Counted from the stretch's first letter, positions 41,734 to 50,484 are shown. The stretch: DNA of 64,000 nucleotides from an uncultured Eubacteriales bacterium (GCA_900546845.1 UREK01000001.1:186001-250000), one strand, 5' to 3'. The notes: generated by a model from the letters alone, not told the origin. Made by a program: numbers and translations.

Positions 41734-41837
41734 AGGAGCTAAAGCATGGATATGCGGATACTTTGAATGATTCAGGTTCAGCAGCCACAGAGAAAATGCT
41801 TGTTCACAAAATATATTCTATATATTTGGCAGACAGA

Positions 41838-41867
41838 TTGATGTGTTATATTAATATCCTTTATTAT
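41838..41867 (+). promoter_or_regulatory. Possible promoter of the secreted-protein pair
   Basis: TTGATG (41838-41843), 18-nt spacer, TATTAT (41862-41867) within a strongly AT-rich 220-nt intergenic stretch (41734-41952) that contains no gene. Other TA-rich hexamers nearby make the choice uncertain. Confidence 0.4.
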
Positions 41868-41952
41868 ATACTAATAACAACCCGCGAATGCGGACGATGC
41901 AGCTTTACAGACGCAGATCATATGATAAAGTGATAAAGGAGCGTAAATCATA

Positions 41953-42888
41953 GTGCAGAATAAAAATCTGAAATCCACGGCCTTGTTCGTTCTCTGCATC
42001 CTTTTGCTGGAGGTGGCGGGCAGCGCGTGTTCCGTCTATGGCGAAGTTCCAGACACAAGCCCACAACAGCCGGCCCCGACTTTGTGTGCTGTGCCAACGC
42101 CGAATGTGCCGCAGGAAACCGAAGCGCCGCCAGTGGAATCCACGCCGCTGCTGGAAGCCGGGCGCAACCCATGGGAAATAAAGTTCGAGGATCATGAAGA
42201 TCCATTGTATACGCACTGGGCAACGGATGTGGGAGGCCGGTATGATACGGAAGAAACCGCTCCGGAAAGCGTGAAAATGATGATCCCACTTATAGAACAG
42301 ATCCTCAATTACAGGACACAGTACGACTGGTGTTACAGCGACCTGCAATTCTTCGAGAATTTCCGGGATACCAATCAGCATACGATGGAAAACGATGTAT
42401 ATCTTTGGGGGCTGATGAGCAATGTGCTCTGCATTTATGGCGATCTTCACCCAAACGCGATCGTAAACGGGGATGAAATCCGTCTCTCCCTGGCAGATGT
42501 GCAGGATTTCCTTTCCATTTGCTTTGCGGATTTCCCTGCGGAGACAACGTTCCCGGATACGCCGCCGGAGGAATGGCTGAAGCAGCCGATTGAATTGGGG
42601 GAAGATCCGCAGGAAGCGATAAAAAAAGATGGGGATAGCTACATATTTAAGAAAAAGGATTACCCGATCCTCATAAACCTGCCGTCGCGGCATATCATTA
42701 AGAGCGCTAACCTTTGGGACGAATCCCGATATAAATTAGACTTTATTCTGCTCTTTGGCCCCGATGGATACGACATGGCGGTTTACAGTGTGACGCTGCA
42801 AGCGAGCGAAACCCCGAATGCGCTGGGGTTGGAATGGCGCGTTGCGCAGATCGTCCGCGCCGACACCGCGGAAATCGATGACTGCTAG
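41953..42888 (+). CDS. Secreted or lipid-anchored protein of unknown function
   Basis: A 311-residue exported protein with a signal sequence (KNLKSTALFVLCILLLEVAGSAC). The Cys after GSA could be a lipobox Cys, though the -3 residue is unusual. A Pro/Thr-rich linker (about 37-65) precedes a mixed alpha/beta domain without known motif. It starts with GTG at 41953, the only start with a fitting AAGGAG. Composition is less GC-rich than the flanks. The small Cys-rich secreted gene at 42928 follows in the same direction, 39 nt later, with its own AGGAGG; co-transcription is likely. No homology recognised. Confidence 0.6.
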   Translation: MQNKNLKSTALFVLCILLLEVAGSACSVYGEVPDTSPQQPAPTLCAVPTPNVPQETEAPPVESTPLLEAGRNPWEIKFEDHEDPLYTHWATDVGGRYDTEETAPESVKMMIPLIEQILNYRTQYDWCYSDLQFFENFRDTNQHTMENDVYLWGLMSNVLCIYGDLHPNAIVNGDEIRLSLADVQDFLSICFADFPAETTFPDTPPEEWLKQPIELGEDPQEAIKKDGDSYIFKKKDYPILINLPSRHIIKSANLWDESRYKLDFILLFGPDGYDMAVYSVTLQASETPNALGLEWRVAQIVRADTAEIDDC

Positions 42889-42927
42889 AACAACGGCCAA
42901 TGAACATAAGAAACAGGAGGAAGAAAA

Positions 42928-43281
42928 ATGCTGAAAGCAAAATGTGCTGCCTTAGCGCTATGCGCTGCGCTTATCTTCTTGTATTCGTTCCAAACTTCCG
43001 CACTTGGCGCTATGCGGCACGGCAGTGACCTGGAAGGGGGCGGTCCGTTCCGGGCGGAACTGTGTGAAGTGTGCCACAATGGAACGCTGCGGCCGCATAC
43101 CCGCCGGGGAGAGCTGCTTGACAGGCAGGTATGCACGCATATGCCATGGAATACGCACGAACTATATCAAATGTATGACCATTATATCTGCGACAACTGC
43201 AGCGTGGAAGAATATGCTTTGCAGGCGGGAAAATGGTGGTGGTGCACGTATAACAAAGCCTATTATGAGTTCCTGCCATAA
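42928..43281 (+). CDS. Small secreted cysteine-rich protein
   Basis: A 117-residue precursor with a clear signal peptide (KAKCAALALCAALIFLYSFQTSALGA, cleavage about residue 28). The mature ~90 residues contain CEVCHNG, a single Cys in RQVCTHMPW, YICDNCSVEE and WWWCTYN: two C-x2-C pairs, a zinc-ribbon-like pattern. The CDNC and preceding Tyr-rich context recall the ending of the predicted protein at 53882 (YYNCDNCGALGW), suggesting a family of secreted proteins. The CxxCH could bind haem c, but no cytochrome maturation genes are seen and zinc is as likely. Confidence 0.65.
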   Translation: MLKAKCAALALCAALIFLYSFQTSALGAMRHGSDLEGGGPFRAELCEVCHNGTLRPHTRRGELLDRQVCTHMPWNTHELYQMYDHYICDNCSVEEYALQAGKWWWCTYNKAYYEFLP

Positions 43282-43312
43282 AATGTAAAACCGAATATAG
43301 TAAATATGAAAA

Positions 43313-43349
43313 GCTGATGCGAAGCGGGCTGGCTCGCCCCCGCATCAGC
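43313..43349. terminator. Bidirectional terminator between convergent genes
   Basis: Stem GCTGATGCG/CGCATCAGC with an inner GGGC...GCCC pairing, followed by TTTTG on the plus strand; serves the secreted protein gene (+) and the DUF554 gene (-). Confidence 0.75.
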
Positions 43350-43375
43350 CTTTTGCTTTGTTGTGTAGAAAAGGC

Positions 43376-44071
43376 TCAGTGGATCACCTGCGCGAGCGCG
43401 ATGGCGATGAAGATCGCGGGTACCATGTTCATCACACGGAGCTTGGCGACGCCCGTGAGGTTCAGGCCGAGGCCGGCGAGCACGATGGAGCCGACTGCGG
43501 AAAGCTCCGCGATGGCGGCCTCCGTCATGACCGGGGCAAGAAGGCTGGAAAGCAGCGTGAGCGCGCCCTGGTACAAAAGGACGCCCACGGCGGAAAGCGC
43601 TACGCCGATGCCGTAGGTCGAGGCGAGGAGGATCGCGGAGATGAAGTCCATGAGCGATTTGGTGTAAAGCGTGGTATGGTCGCCCGCAAGGCCGCTTTGC
43701 AGCGAGCCGAGCACGGCCATCGCGCCGACGCAGAACAGCAGCGTCGCCGTCACGAGCCCTTCCCCGACCCGGGAACCTCCGTTCCGGGAACCTCCGTCCC
43801 GGGAAACCCGCGCACCGATGCGCTCCCCAAGGCGGTTGAGCCGGTCCTCCAGGCGAAGCAGCTCGCCAAGGCCCGTGCCGAGCGCGAGTGAAAGCACTGC
43901 GACGATCGAGCTTTGCCCGTCAAGATACCCCTTCACGCCGGAGCAGATCAGCATGAGGCCGATGACCGCCATAATCCCCTTGGAGATGCGCTCCGGCAGG
44001 CCCTTCTTCGCCAAAAGCCCGATCAGCCCGCCTGCGACGACTGCGGCGGCGTTCACAAACGTTGCGATCAT
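43376..44071 (-). CDS. DUF554-family membrane protein
   Basis: A 231-residue protein with six to seven hydrophobic segments. The N-terminal IATFVNAAAVVAGGLIGLL, SLALGTGLGELLRLEDRLNRLG and TATLLFCVGAMAVLGSLQSGLAGDHTTLYTKSLMDF are hallmarks of DUF554 (YdfK/YqgA type). Function is unknown; a transport role has been suggested for the family. The start at 44071 (MIATFV) is chosen over the TTG at 44089 because GGAAGG lies 10 nt before it. A short in-frame tandem repeat (RDGGSRNGGSR, about 94-105) sits in a hydrophilic loop and may vary in length. Confidence 0.85.
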   Translation of the reverse strand: MIATFVNAAAVVAGGLIGLLAKKGLPERISKGIMAVIGLMLICSGVKGYLDGQSSIVAVLSLALGTGLGELLRLEDRLNRLGERIGARVSRDGGSRNGGSRVGEGLVTATLLFCVGAMAVLGSLQSGLAGDHTTLYTKSLMDFISAILLASTYGIGVALSAVGVLLYQGALTLLSSLLAPVMTEAAIAELSAVGSIVLAGLGLNLTGVAKLRVMNMVPAIFIAIALAQVIH

Positions 44072-44197
44072 ATCAGAAACACCTTCCAACTCAGCGAAAC
44101 AAAGTATGGGCCGCCGGGCGGGATGCGCGGCGGCTCCATCAAAACGCTATCATCATACCACAGCCTGCGGCCGGGATTCAACCGGTTTCGGCCGTTT

Positions 44198-45148
44198 TTA
44201 CCATGCGTGCTCCACGGCTTCGATCGCGCCCGTGCCGTCAAGGACGAGTTCCACCGCGAGCAGCTCCGTATCGTTACTGTATACCGCTGCGCCGAGCGCG
44301 GCAAAGCGCGCAAGCACAACCTCCGAAGGGGAGGAATCGCCGTCGCTGTGGCTCCCCGTGAGGAGCGCGGCGCGCGGGGAAACCGCTGCGAGGAATGCGG
44401 CGCTCGAAGCGTCATCCTTGCCGTGGCGGCCCGCCTTGAGCACGTCCGCGGCGAGCGGCGCGCCTTCGTCGAGCAGGAGCTGCTCGATGTTCGCCGTCGC
44501 GTCGCCCATCAAAAGCAGCGTGCAGCCCGCAGCCGTGACGCGCAGCACAAGGGAATTGTCGTTGTCGTCCTCGCCAAGCTCCTCCATATACTTGCGCCCG
44601 GGCGAGAGCACCTCAAAGGAAACGCCACAGAGCGTAAAGGAATCGCCCTTTTTGAGCAATACGCGCGCTGCACCCGAGCCCACAATGGTTTTTACTTCGG
44701 AATCGGAATACGTTTCGTCATCGAGCGCGGCGGTGTAGATCGCGCCGACCGCGCAGCGCTTGAGGAGCTTCTTCAACCCGCCGATGTGGTCTTTATGCCC
44801 ATGCGTCAGGATGACCGCGTCGAGCGCGTCCACACCCGCGCGCGTCAGGGTTTCGTCCACCGCGTCAAAGCGCCCCTTCAGGCCGGTATCCACCAGGAAC
44901 GCGCCGGAATCCGTCTGGAACAGCAGCGCGTCGCTCTCGCCGGTGTTGATGAGCCAGCAATGCAGCGTTGCGGCTGCATCGGTGGCTGCGGGCACAGGTC
45001 CTGGGGCTGCATCGTTTTTCGGCGGGGCGGGGGAGGGCGTAACGTCGAGCGCCTGCGGCGATTCGCTTTTTGCGCAGCCGGAAAACGGCATGGGCGAGAG
45101 CGCCATGCACATTGCAAGCAAATAAGGAAGGAAAACCGGCTTTTTCAT
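44198..45148 (-). CDS. Lipoprotein with ComEC/Rec2-type metallo-beta-lactamase domain
   Basis: A 316-residue exported lipoprotein: signal peptide with lipobox FSGC (Cys about 25), a Pro/Ala-rich linker, then an MBL fold. The metal site is in LTHGHKDHIGG (H-x-H-x-D-H) with VDTG before it and LLLMGDATANIE after it, as in the C-terminal domain of ComEC. The usual distal His appears replaced in the GSHSDGDSS segment, so the metal set should be checked. Stand-alone extracellular ComEC-like MBL proteins are widespread in Clostridia and may act on DNA or other phosphodiesters. The start ATG is 45148. Confidence 0.85.
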   Translation of the reverse strand: MKKPVFLPYLLAMCMALSPMPFSGCAKSESPQALDVTPSPAPPKNDAAPGPVPAATDAAATLHCWLINTGESDALLFQTDSGAFLVDTGLKGRFDAVDETLTRAGVDALDAVILTHGHKDHIGGLKKLLKRCAVGAIYTAALDDETYSDSEVKTIVGSGAARVLLKKGDSFTLCGVSFEVLSPGRKYMEELGEDDNDNSLVLRVTAAGCTLLLMGDATANIEQLLLDEGAPLAADVLKAGRHGKDDASSAAFLAAVSPRAALLTGSHSDGDSSPSEVVLARFAALGAAVYSNDTELLAVELVLDGTGAIEAVEHAW

Positions 45149-45215
45149 GAGGGAATTATACCATGCGGCGCGGCTGCCCGCCACATGGGCAAAAGATTAT
45201 TCACATTTACCCGCA

Positions 45216-45245
45216 TTGAATGTTACGCGCATGCTATGCTATAAT
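45216..45245 (+). promoter_or_regulatory. Promoter of the propeller-like membrane protein gene
   Basis: TTGAAT (45216-45221), 18-nt spacer, TATAAT (45240-45245), 32 nt before the ATG at 45277. Confidence 0.75.
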
Positions 45246-45276
45246 GAATTCAATTCTTATTTCGGGGAATTTTTAC

Positions 45277-46476
45277 ATGAAGCGATACAGCCGGCGCAAC
45301 CGACGCAGAATCAAACGCCGCCGCACAAGCCTGAGCGCAAGCAACTGGGGGCCTGTCCTCGCGCTTACAGGGACGGTGCTCGGCGTGCTCGCCGCGATCG
45401 CGCTCATCGTGTTCGTGGCGCTGCCGCGGCTCCTGCCGCTCATCGGCGTGGATTACCGTGCGCCGTTTACGCCCACGCCCACGCCTTCCCCGACGCCCGC
45501 ACCCACGCCTACGCCGCACCCGATGACCTCCTTTGTGCCGGAGGAGGCGCAAAACGAGGTCGTGTTCGAAAATTCCAGCGATTACAAGTGGTTTGGAGAT
45601 CCGTATTTCTACGACGGCGTGATGGTGCTTTCCGCGGGCAAGCTCGTGGATTCCCATGCCGTGATGCAGGATCTGTACTATTATTACCCGGAAACGCGCA
45701 CGGCGGAGCAGGTGCGGGTCGCGCTGCAAAATGCGCATTTCATGTTCCCAAAGTTCAACGGGAATTGGCTGGTCTACCTCGACGCGCGGCTCGACGGCGG
45801 CGGGTATCTGACGGCGTACGACCGAACGGATCCCAATGCGAAACCCGTGGTTATCAAGGAGGTCTATACCGGGCAGCCGGAGCCGATGCTTGACGGCGAC
45901 TATGTCGCCTGGATCGAGCGCACCGGCACACGGATGGATAAACTTTTCGTCTGCGATCTCACCACCATGGAGACAACGACCCTCAACATGTTCAGCAATT
46001 CCGTGTATGGCCAAAGCCTGCCCTCGCTTCGGGATGGCCTGCTCTGCTGGGCGGACGCGGACAGCGCGGCAGGCACGGAGGTGGACACGAGCGTGATCTA
46101 CTCCATCCGCCTTTCCTCTTCCACGATGCGCACGTACTCTCCTGGGGTCTACGTGCATGATCCGGAATGCGACGGGACGCATTCCGTGTGGCTGGACGGC
46201 CACCACGGGCCGGATTGCGCGCTGTATTATTCCAAAAACGAAGGGGAACCCGTCAAAATCGCGGAGGGCGTGGCGGAATTTGGCCTCGGCAGCCATTTTG
46301 CGGCTTATTCCAAGGATGAGACAATCTGGGCGTATATGTTTGATAACGGCCGCACGTACCGCATTTCATCGGATCAGGAGCGGGCGCAGCTCCTTGGCGT
46401 TTCGGACGACAAGGTCATCTGGATGGATGTGACGACGCGCGTGCGCGACATCGTGAAATTTGCAGCCATCCCGTAA
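45277..46476 (+). CDS. Single-pass membrane protein with an extracellular beta-propeller-like domain
   Basis: A 399-residue protein. A very basic cytoplasmic N-terminus (RRNRRRIKRRR) is followed by a transmembrane helix (about 30-55), a Pro/Thr linker rich in TPTP (about 65-82) and a ~315-residue exported domain. That domain shows repeated blocks with W/Y-D motifs (NGNWLVYLDARL, DGDYVAWIERTG, RDGLLCWADAD, GTHSVWLDGHH, DDKVIWMDVTT), spaced about 45-55 residues, consistent with blades of a beta-propeller. No enzymatic motif is visible; a sensor or binding role at the cell surface is an inference. The ATG at 45277 has only a weak GGGGA site. radA follows after 65 nt. Confidence 0.7.
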   Translation: MKRYSRRNRRRIKRRRTSLSASNWGPVLALTGTVLGVLAAIALIVFVALPRLLPLIGVDYRAPFTPTPTPSPTPAPTPTPHPMTSFVPEEAQNEVVFENSSDYKWFGDPYFYDGVMVLSAGKLVDSHAVMQDLYYYYPETRTAEQVRVALQNAHFMFPKFNGNWLVYLDARLDGGGYLTAYDRTDPNAKPVVIKEVYTGQPEPMLDGDYVAWIERTGTRMDKLFVCDLTTMETTTLNMFSNSVYGQSLPSLRDGLLCWADADSAAGTEVDTSVIYSIRLSSSTMRTYSPGVYVHDPECDGTHSVWLDGHHGPDCALYYSKNEGEPVKIAEGVAEFGLGSHFAAYSKDETIWAYMFDNGRTYRISSDQERAQLLGVSDDKVIWMDVTTRVRDIVKFAAIP

Positions 46477-46541
46477 AGTAAGAGAGCGCTTGCGAGCCGG
46501 TGAACTTCGCCGGCTCCTTCGCATGAAAAGGAGGAAGCCCC

Positions 46542-47882
46542 GTGGCAAAAGCGCCGAAAACGATCTATATTTGTGGGGAATGCGGCTATGAAAGCGGGAA
46601 GTGGCTGGGCCGCTGCCCGAATTGCGACAGCTGGAACACGCTTGTGGAGTCGGTGCCCGTGCCAGCCGTGCGCACGGCTGTGCCCGCGCGCGCCTTACCG
46701 CTTTCCCAGGTGGAGACTACGGGTGCGCGGCGCATCTCCACCGGCATGGCGGAGCTGGACCGGGTGCTTGGCGGCGGCGTTGTCGCAGGGTCGACAGTGC
46801 TCCTCGGCGGCGACCCTGGCATCGGAAAATCTACGCTCCTGATGCAGACCGCTGCGCGCCTTGCGCAGATCGGCACCGTGCTTTATGTGACGGGCGAAGA
46901 ATCCGCTGCACAGCTCAAGCTGCGCGCGGAGCGCCTTGGCGTAACGGGGGAGATGCTCCTCCTCGCGGAGACCGACCTTGCGGCCATTGAGGCGGAGATC
47001 GGCCGCGTGCATCCGGCGTTTCTCATCATCGACTCCATCCAGACCATGGCCTCGCCGGATATTGCGAGCGCGCCCGGCTCTGTGGCGCAGGTGCGGGAGG
47101 CGACCGCGCTTTTGACGCGCGTTGCGAAGGGGACGGCCTGCGCGGTGTTTATCGTCGGCCATGTGACGAAGGAAGGGGCGCTCGCCGGCCCGCGTGTGCT
47201 GGAGCACATGGTGGATACGGTGCTCTACTTCGAGGGGGACCGGCACGACGCGTTCCGTTTGCTGCGCGCCGTAAAAAACCGCTTTGGCTCCACGGATGAG
47301 ATCGGCGTGTTCGAGATGCGGGATACGGGCATGGTGGAGATCGCGGATCCCTCCGGCCTTTTCCTTTCCGGGACACGGGCGCCCGGCTGCGCCGTAACCT
47401 GCGCAATGGAGGGCACGCGGCCCATGCTCGTGGAGCTCCAGGCGCTCATCTCGCCTTCCGCGTTCAACAACCCGCGCCGCATGGCCGCCGGGCTCGACGG
47501 GAACCGCCTCATCCTGCTGCTTGCCGTGCTGGAGAAGAAGGCGTTCCTTTCCCTTTCCAATCAGGATGTCTATGCGAACGTGGTGGGCGGTATTCGGCTG
47601 GAGGAACGCGCGAGCGACCTTGCGGCCGCGCTGTGCGTCGCTTCCGCGCTGCTCGAGACAGCGCTTCCTGCGGCGACAGCCTGCATCGGCGAAGTATCGC
47701 TTACGGGCGAGGTGCGTCCGGTGAGCAGGCTTGACAAGCGCATCAGCGAATGCGCGCGCCTCGGCTACACGCACCTCATCGTGCCGAAAGCGGAGAAACT
47801 TCCCCGGGCGGAGGGCGTGACCTTTCACCCTGTTGCAACGCTTGCGGACGCTGTCCGCCTGCTGACCGGCGCGGGAAAATGA
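46542..47882 (+). CDS. radA: DNA repair protein RadA
   Basis: A branch-migrating ATPase in homologous recombination. The 446 residues begin with the C4 zinc finger (CGECGYESGKWLGRCPNC), then the Walker A loop GGDPGIGKST, Walker B LIIDSIQT, the RadA-specific KNRFGSTDE motif, and a C-terminal Lon-protease-like domain (EVSLTGEVRPVSRLDKRI). All motifs are intact. It starts with GTG at 46542 with AGGAGG 7 nt upstream. A hairpin at 46494-46516 in its leader may attenuate read-through from the membrane protein gene. In many Firmicutes radA is next to disA; no disA is seen here. Confidence 0.96.
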   Translation: MAKAPKTIYICGECGYESGKWLGRCPNCDSWNTLVESVPVPAVRTAVPARALPLSQVETTGARRISTGMAELDRVLGGGVVAGSTVLLGGDPGIGKSTLLMQTAARLAQIGTVLYVTGEESAAQLKLRAERLGVTGEMLLLAETDLAAIEAEIGRVHPAFLIIDSIQTMASPDIASAPGSVAQVREATALLTRVAKGTACAVFIVGHVTKEGALAGPRVLEHMVDTVLYFEGDRHDAFRLLRAVKNRFGSTDEIGVFEMRDTGMVEIADPSGLFLSGTRAPGCAVTCAMEGTRPMLVELQALISPSAFNNPRRMAAGLDGNRLILLLAVLEKKAFLSLSNQDVYANVVGGIRLEERASDLAAALCVASALLETALPAATACIGEVSLTGEVRPVSRLDKRISECARLGYTHLIVPKAEKLPRAEGVTFHPVATLADAVRLLTGAGK

Positions 47883-47893
47883 GCGAAAGCCAC

Positions 47894-47921
47894 TTGCATC
47901 TTCTCCGGAATGTGCTATAAT
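47894..47921 (+). promoter_or_regulatory. Promoter of tRNA-Arg(CCG)
   Basis: TTGCAT (47894-47899), 16-nt spacer, TATAAT (47916-47921) with TGC before it (extended -10). Confidence 0.75.
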
Positions 47922-47932
47922 AATTTAAGCGT

Positions 47933-48009
47933 GTGCCCGTAGCCCAGCTGGATAGAGCGACAGACTCCGACTCTGTAGGCCGCACGTTCGAATCGTGTCG
48001 GGCACGCCA
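47933..48009 (+). tRNA. tRNA-Arg (CCG)
   Basis: 77 nt; acceptor GTGCCCG/CGGGCAC, anticodon stem ACAGA/TCTGT with loop CTCCGAC, anticodon CCG, T-arm CACGTTCGAATCGTG, discriminator G, CCA encoded. Single tRNA with its own promoter and terminator. Confidence 0.95.
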
Positions 48010-48012
48010 CGT

Positions 48013-48046
48013 CACCGCAAGCTGCAATCGCTTGCGGTGCTTTTTT
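48013..48046 (+). terminator. Terminator of tRNA-Arg(CCG)
   Basis: Stem CACCGCAAGC/GCTTGCGGTG with a 7-nt loop followed by C and TTTTTT. Confidence 0.92.
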
Positions 48047-48474
48047 CGGAGCAGAGAAAACGCCCTGCGCTCAATCACGGTCAACCGCCATATTGAGCGA
48101 TCTTGTCGCATGTTGCGGGCGGGCTGATCTATCAACGCCAGAAATCCCTGCCGCTTTTTAACGCGGCCCTTTGCCGACGGAAAAGCCGCCGAAACAGCCG
48201 CAGCAAGGCAAAACTTCCTGCGGAACCTTATCCGTAGTGGAACAGCATAACAATGACCTTGCGGGGTGGGGGGCGGTGGGCGAAAGAAAAGAGTAAACCA
48301 GAAAGACCGCCTGAAAGGGGCGTAACGGAAATGGGTTCGGGCAGCTGCGGAAGCGGGGGAGACAGCAGAAGCCACGAAAGAAATCCTTTGACTGCCGATA
48401 GGCAAGGAAAACCACCGCTATGGTGCTGCCCATATATGGCGGCGCACATAGGCGGAGAACTGCTCATAAGGGAC
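48047..48474. other. Non-coding stretch after tRNA-Arg, possible mobile-element scar
   Basis: About 430 nt with no gene I can support: ORFs in several frames lack ribosome binding sites. The texture (purine-rich runs such as GGGGTGGGGGGCGGTGG, GAAAGAAAAGAG) differs from the surrounding coding DNA and recalls intergenic parts of clostridial integrative elements. With a tRNA on one side and an AT-richer acetyltransferase on the other, a decayed integration is possible. No duplicated tRNA 3' end (att site) is found in the window. Confidence 0.35.
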
Positions 48475-49029
48475 TTATCCCTCGTGAAGTGCCGCATAAA
48501 ACGAATAATCGACAAAGCCTTTTATGTTATCCAGCGCCCCCTTTTCCAATTCCTTAACCATTAAACAATCGGGATGCGGCAGTTTTATATCCGCACCTGC
48601 TTCTATTCCATATCTATAACTTGGCTGAAACCCACGTGGATTATAATTCCGAGGGTTTCCCTCTACAAGTATTGCCTTGAATCCCATTCCCTTCGCTTTA
48701 ACAAAACCGAATTCCAATAGCTCCTTTGATATGTGCGTTCTCTGCAATTCTGTTTTTACGGCAACGGGCGTGAGCATCAGCAATTCGTCTTCATATTTCC
48801 CCTCAATATGAAATCTTGAAAACATTGCATACCCAATAATTTCGTCGAGCTCATTTACCATGATTAGTTCAAGGTCAGGAATATAGTATCGTTTCCTCCT
48901 TATTTCTTCAACGAGCCCGCGGACGGCCTTCCCCTCTTCGGGACTATGCCGTTTTGCAAAAACATCTTCAACGAGTTCAAGCGAAGGAAGAAGATACTTG
49001 TTTTCCATAGACTTTATAATTCTTTCCAT
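48475..49029 (-). CDS. GNAT-family N-acetyltransferase (YhbS-like)
   Basis: A 184-residue acetyltransferase: the strand-4 region ELLMLTPVAVKTELQRTHISKELLEFGF, where the acetyl-CoA loop is Q-R-T-H-I-S (a variant of Q-R-x-G-I-G), then GFKAILVEGNPRNYNPRGFQPSYRYGIEA, which fits the YhbS group with its N-P-x-Y-Y-x-R-F-G-F motif. The start ATG at 49029 is preferred because GGAG lies 9 nt before it; ATGs at 49044 and 49047 are in frame. Codon use is clearly AT-richer than the flanks, pointing to transfer. Confidence 0.75.
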   Translation of the reverse strand: MERIIKSMENKYLLPSLELVEDVFAKRHSPEEGKAVRGLVEEIRRKRYYIPDLELIMVNELDEIIGYAMFSRFHIEGKYEDELLMLTPVAVKTELQRTHISKELLEFGFVKAKGMGFKAILVEGNPRNYNPRGFQPSYRYGIEAGADIKLPHPDCLMVKELEKGALDNIKGFVDYSFYAALHEG

Positions 49030-49105
49030 GTTCTTTGTCTCCATCAAGCAAAGCTCTTATTCTTAGTGAATGCCCGGTAAGGGGACATTGATAAAATCGT
49101 AGCGT

Positions 49106-49573
49106 TTAAGTAAGCCTTAGCAAATATATGTTGCAGCCTTCCCGAATGCCGCAAAAGGAAAAGCCGGCTTTTTCCGCTATGGCGATGGATGCCCTCTGCT
49201 TTGGGGAGCATTCAATCACAATAGATGAAATCCCCTGTTGGCGCGCGTATTCGATCACAGCTCCTGTAAGCTCGCTTGCTACCCCGCGCCGCCAATATCG
49301 CCGGTTCAGAATCCAGCCGAGCTCATAACTGCCGCCTTCGTACGGATGAAAGATCAGGTGGCCGATCACCTTGCCGTCCGCTTTGCTGCAAACCGCATAG
49401 ACCAACGGCGGTTCGGACATGCCCGCTTCCCGCAGAAAGGCGCACGTTCGCTCCATGGAAAACGGCGGCTCGACGCATGCCATCGCCTGCGGGTCGGACA
49501 ACACTTCATATAGGCTTTCCGCATCCCCTATGGCCATGTTGCGGATAATACAGCGCTCCGTTTCAATCAACAT
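49106..49573 (-). CDS. GNAT-family N-acetyltransferase (RimJ/RimL-like)
   Basis: A 155-residue protein: LIETERCIIRNMAIGDAESLYEVLSDPQAM is the typical N-terminus of RimJ/RimL-type acetyltransferases. YELGWILNRRYWRRGVASELTGAVIEYA has the acetyl-CoA loop R-R-G-V-A, and SIAIAEKAGFSFCGIRE closes the fold. Members modify ribosomal protein N-termini or antibiotics; the substrate is not predictable. The ATG at 49573 has GAGG upstream; the longer reading frame runs into unrelated upstream sequence. Confidence 0.85.
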   Translation of the reverse strand: MLIETERCIIRNMAIGDAESLYEVLSDPQAMACVEPPFSMERTCAFLREAGMSEPPLVYAVCSKADGKVIGHLIFHPYEGGSYELGWILNRRYWRRGVASELTGAVIEYARQQGISSIVIECSPKQRASIAIAEKAGFSFCGIREGCNIYLLRLT

Positions 49574-49735
49574 TTGGCGCCCTCGTACACTTTTTTCTCC
49601 CCAAAGTATAGCATAGGTTGGTGGGAGAATCCACCACCGCATCCAGCGCTTTTGAGATGCGCTTGCTGGCTGCGGAAGATGAATGCTCCTTGCTGGCCAC
49701 AGCGGTGCGATCCTCCTGAAAAGTGCGCGCGGCCC

Positions 49736-49764
49736 TTGCAAGCGCGTACGGCGGAGCATATAAT
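49736..49764 (+). promoter_or_regulatory. Promoter of the YwlG-like gene
   Basis: TTGCAA (49736-49741), 17-nt spacer, TATAAT (49759-49764), 43 nt before the ATG at 49808. Confidence 0.82.
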
Positions 49765-49807
49765 AAGGAAAAACGCGGTGCAAGGCCGCTTGAACGAGGT
49801 GGATAGA

Positions 49808-50383
49808 ATGGAACCGTATGCAGAGATCAACGCGCAGGCCAACGCGGCGCTGGATGAGCTGTTCGCGGCGGCGGATACGCTGCGCGCGGGGGATATTTTT
49901 GTTGTGGGCTGCTCCACGAGCGAGGTCATGGGCAAGATGATCGGCACGGGCTCAAACGAAGATGCGGCGAAGGCCATCATGGACGCTGTGCTGCCGCGCG
50001 TGCGGGAGCGGGGTCTGTTCCTCGCTGTGCAATGCTGCGAGCACCTGAACCGCTGCCTGGTAGTGGAACGCATGTGCATGGAGAAGTTTGGCCTCCAACA
50101 GGTCTGGGTGAAGCCGCAGCTCCACGCGGGCGGCGCATTTTCCATGCAGGCCGTAGCGCGCTTTGACGAGCCTGTGATGGTGGAGGATCTGCGCGGCCGC
50201 GCATCCGCGGGCATGGACATTGGCGGCACCTTCATCGGCATGCACCTGCATCCGGTAGTTGTCCCCGTGCATGCAAAAACGCGCAAAATCGGTGAGGCAA
50301 ACCTGACGATGGCCCGTACGCGGCCCAAATATGTCGGCGGCCCGCGCGCACAATACGACGAAATGCCGCATCCAAAAGCGTAG
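49808..50383 (+). CDS. TIGR01440/DUF436 family protein (YwlG-like)
   Basis: A 191-residue cytosolic protein of the YwlG family: IFVVGCSTSEVMGKMIGTGSNEDAAKAIMDAVLP, LAVQCCEHLNRCLVVER, DIGGTFIGMHLHPVVVPVH. Three conserved Cys/His clusters suggest a metal or redox site, but no function is established. In Bacillus and many Clostridia ywlG lies near glyA and upp/rpiB; here glyA is about 1.8 kb downstream on the same strand, which keeps part of that neighbourhood. It has GAGGT 7 nt before the ATG, a good promoter at 49736-49764 and a terminator at 50452-50484. Confidence 0.88.
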   Translation: MEPYAEINAQANAALDELFAAADTLRAGDIFVVGCSTSEVMGKMIGTGSNEDAAKAIMDAVLPRVRERGLFLAVQCCEHLNRCLVVERMCMEKFGLQQVWVKPQLHAGGAFSMQAVARFDEPVMVEDLRGRASAGMDIGGTFIGMHLHPVVVPVHAKTRKIGEANLTMARTRPKYVGGPRAQYDEMPHPKA

Positions 50384-50451
50384 CGCTGGAGGCGGGCGCA
50401 GGAACTGTATAAAACGAAAAATAATATACAATAAATAATTTAAGCGAAAAA

Positions 50452-50484
50452 AGGGCTGACCATGAAAATGGCCGCTCTTTTTTT
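50452..50484 (+). terminator. Terminator of the YwlG-like gene
   Basis: Stem AGGGCTG-A-CCAT/ATGG-CCGCTCT around GAAA, with one bulge and G-T pairs, followed by TTTTTTT. Confidence 0.78.

Noticed and set aside
43795..43835. Short tandem repeat (CCGGGAACCTCCGT units)
   Set aside because: Lies in frame inside the DUF554 gene, encoding a hydrophilic GGSR loop; too short to be a mobile or regulatory element.
48007..48474. Integrase attachment site (attL) at tRNA-Arg
   Set aside because: No duplicate of the tRNA 3' end and no integrase is present in the window, so an att site cannot be supported.
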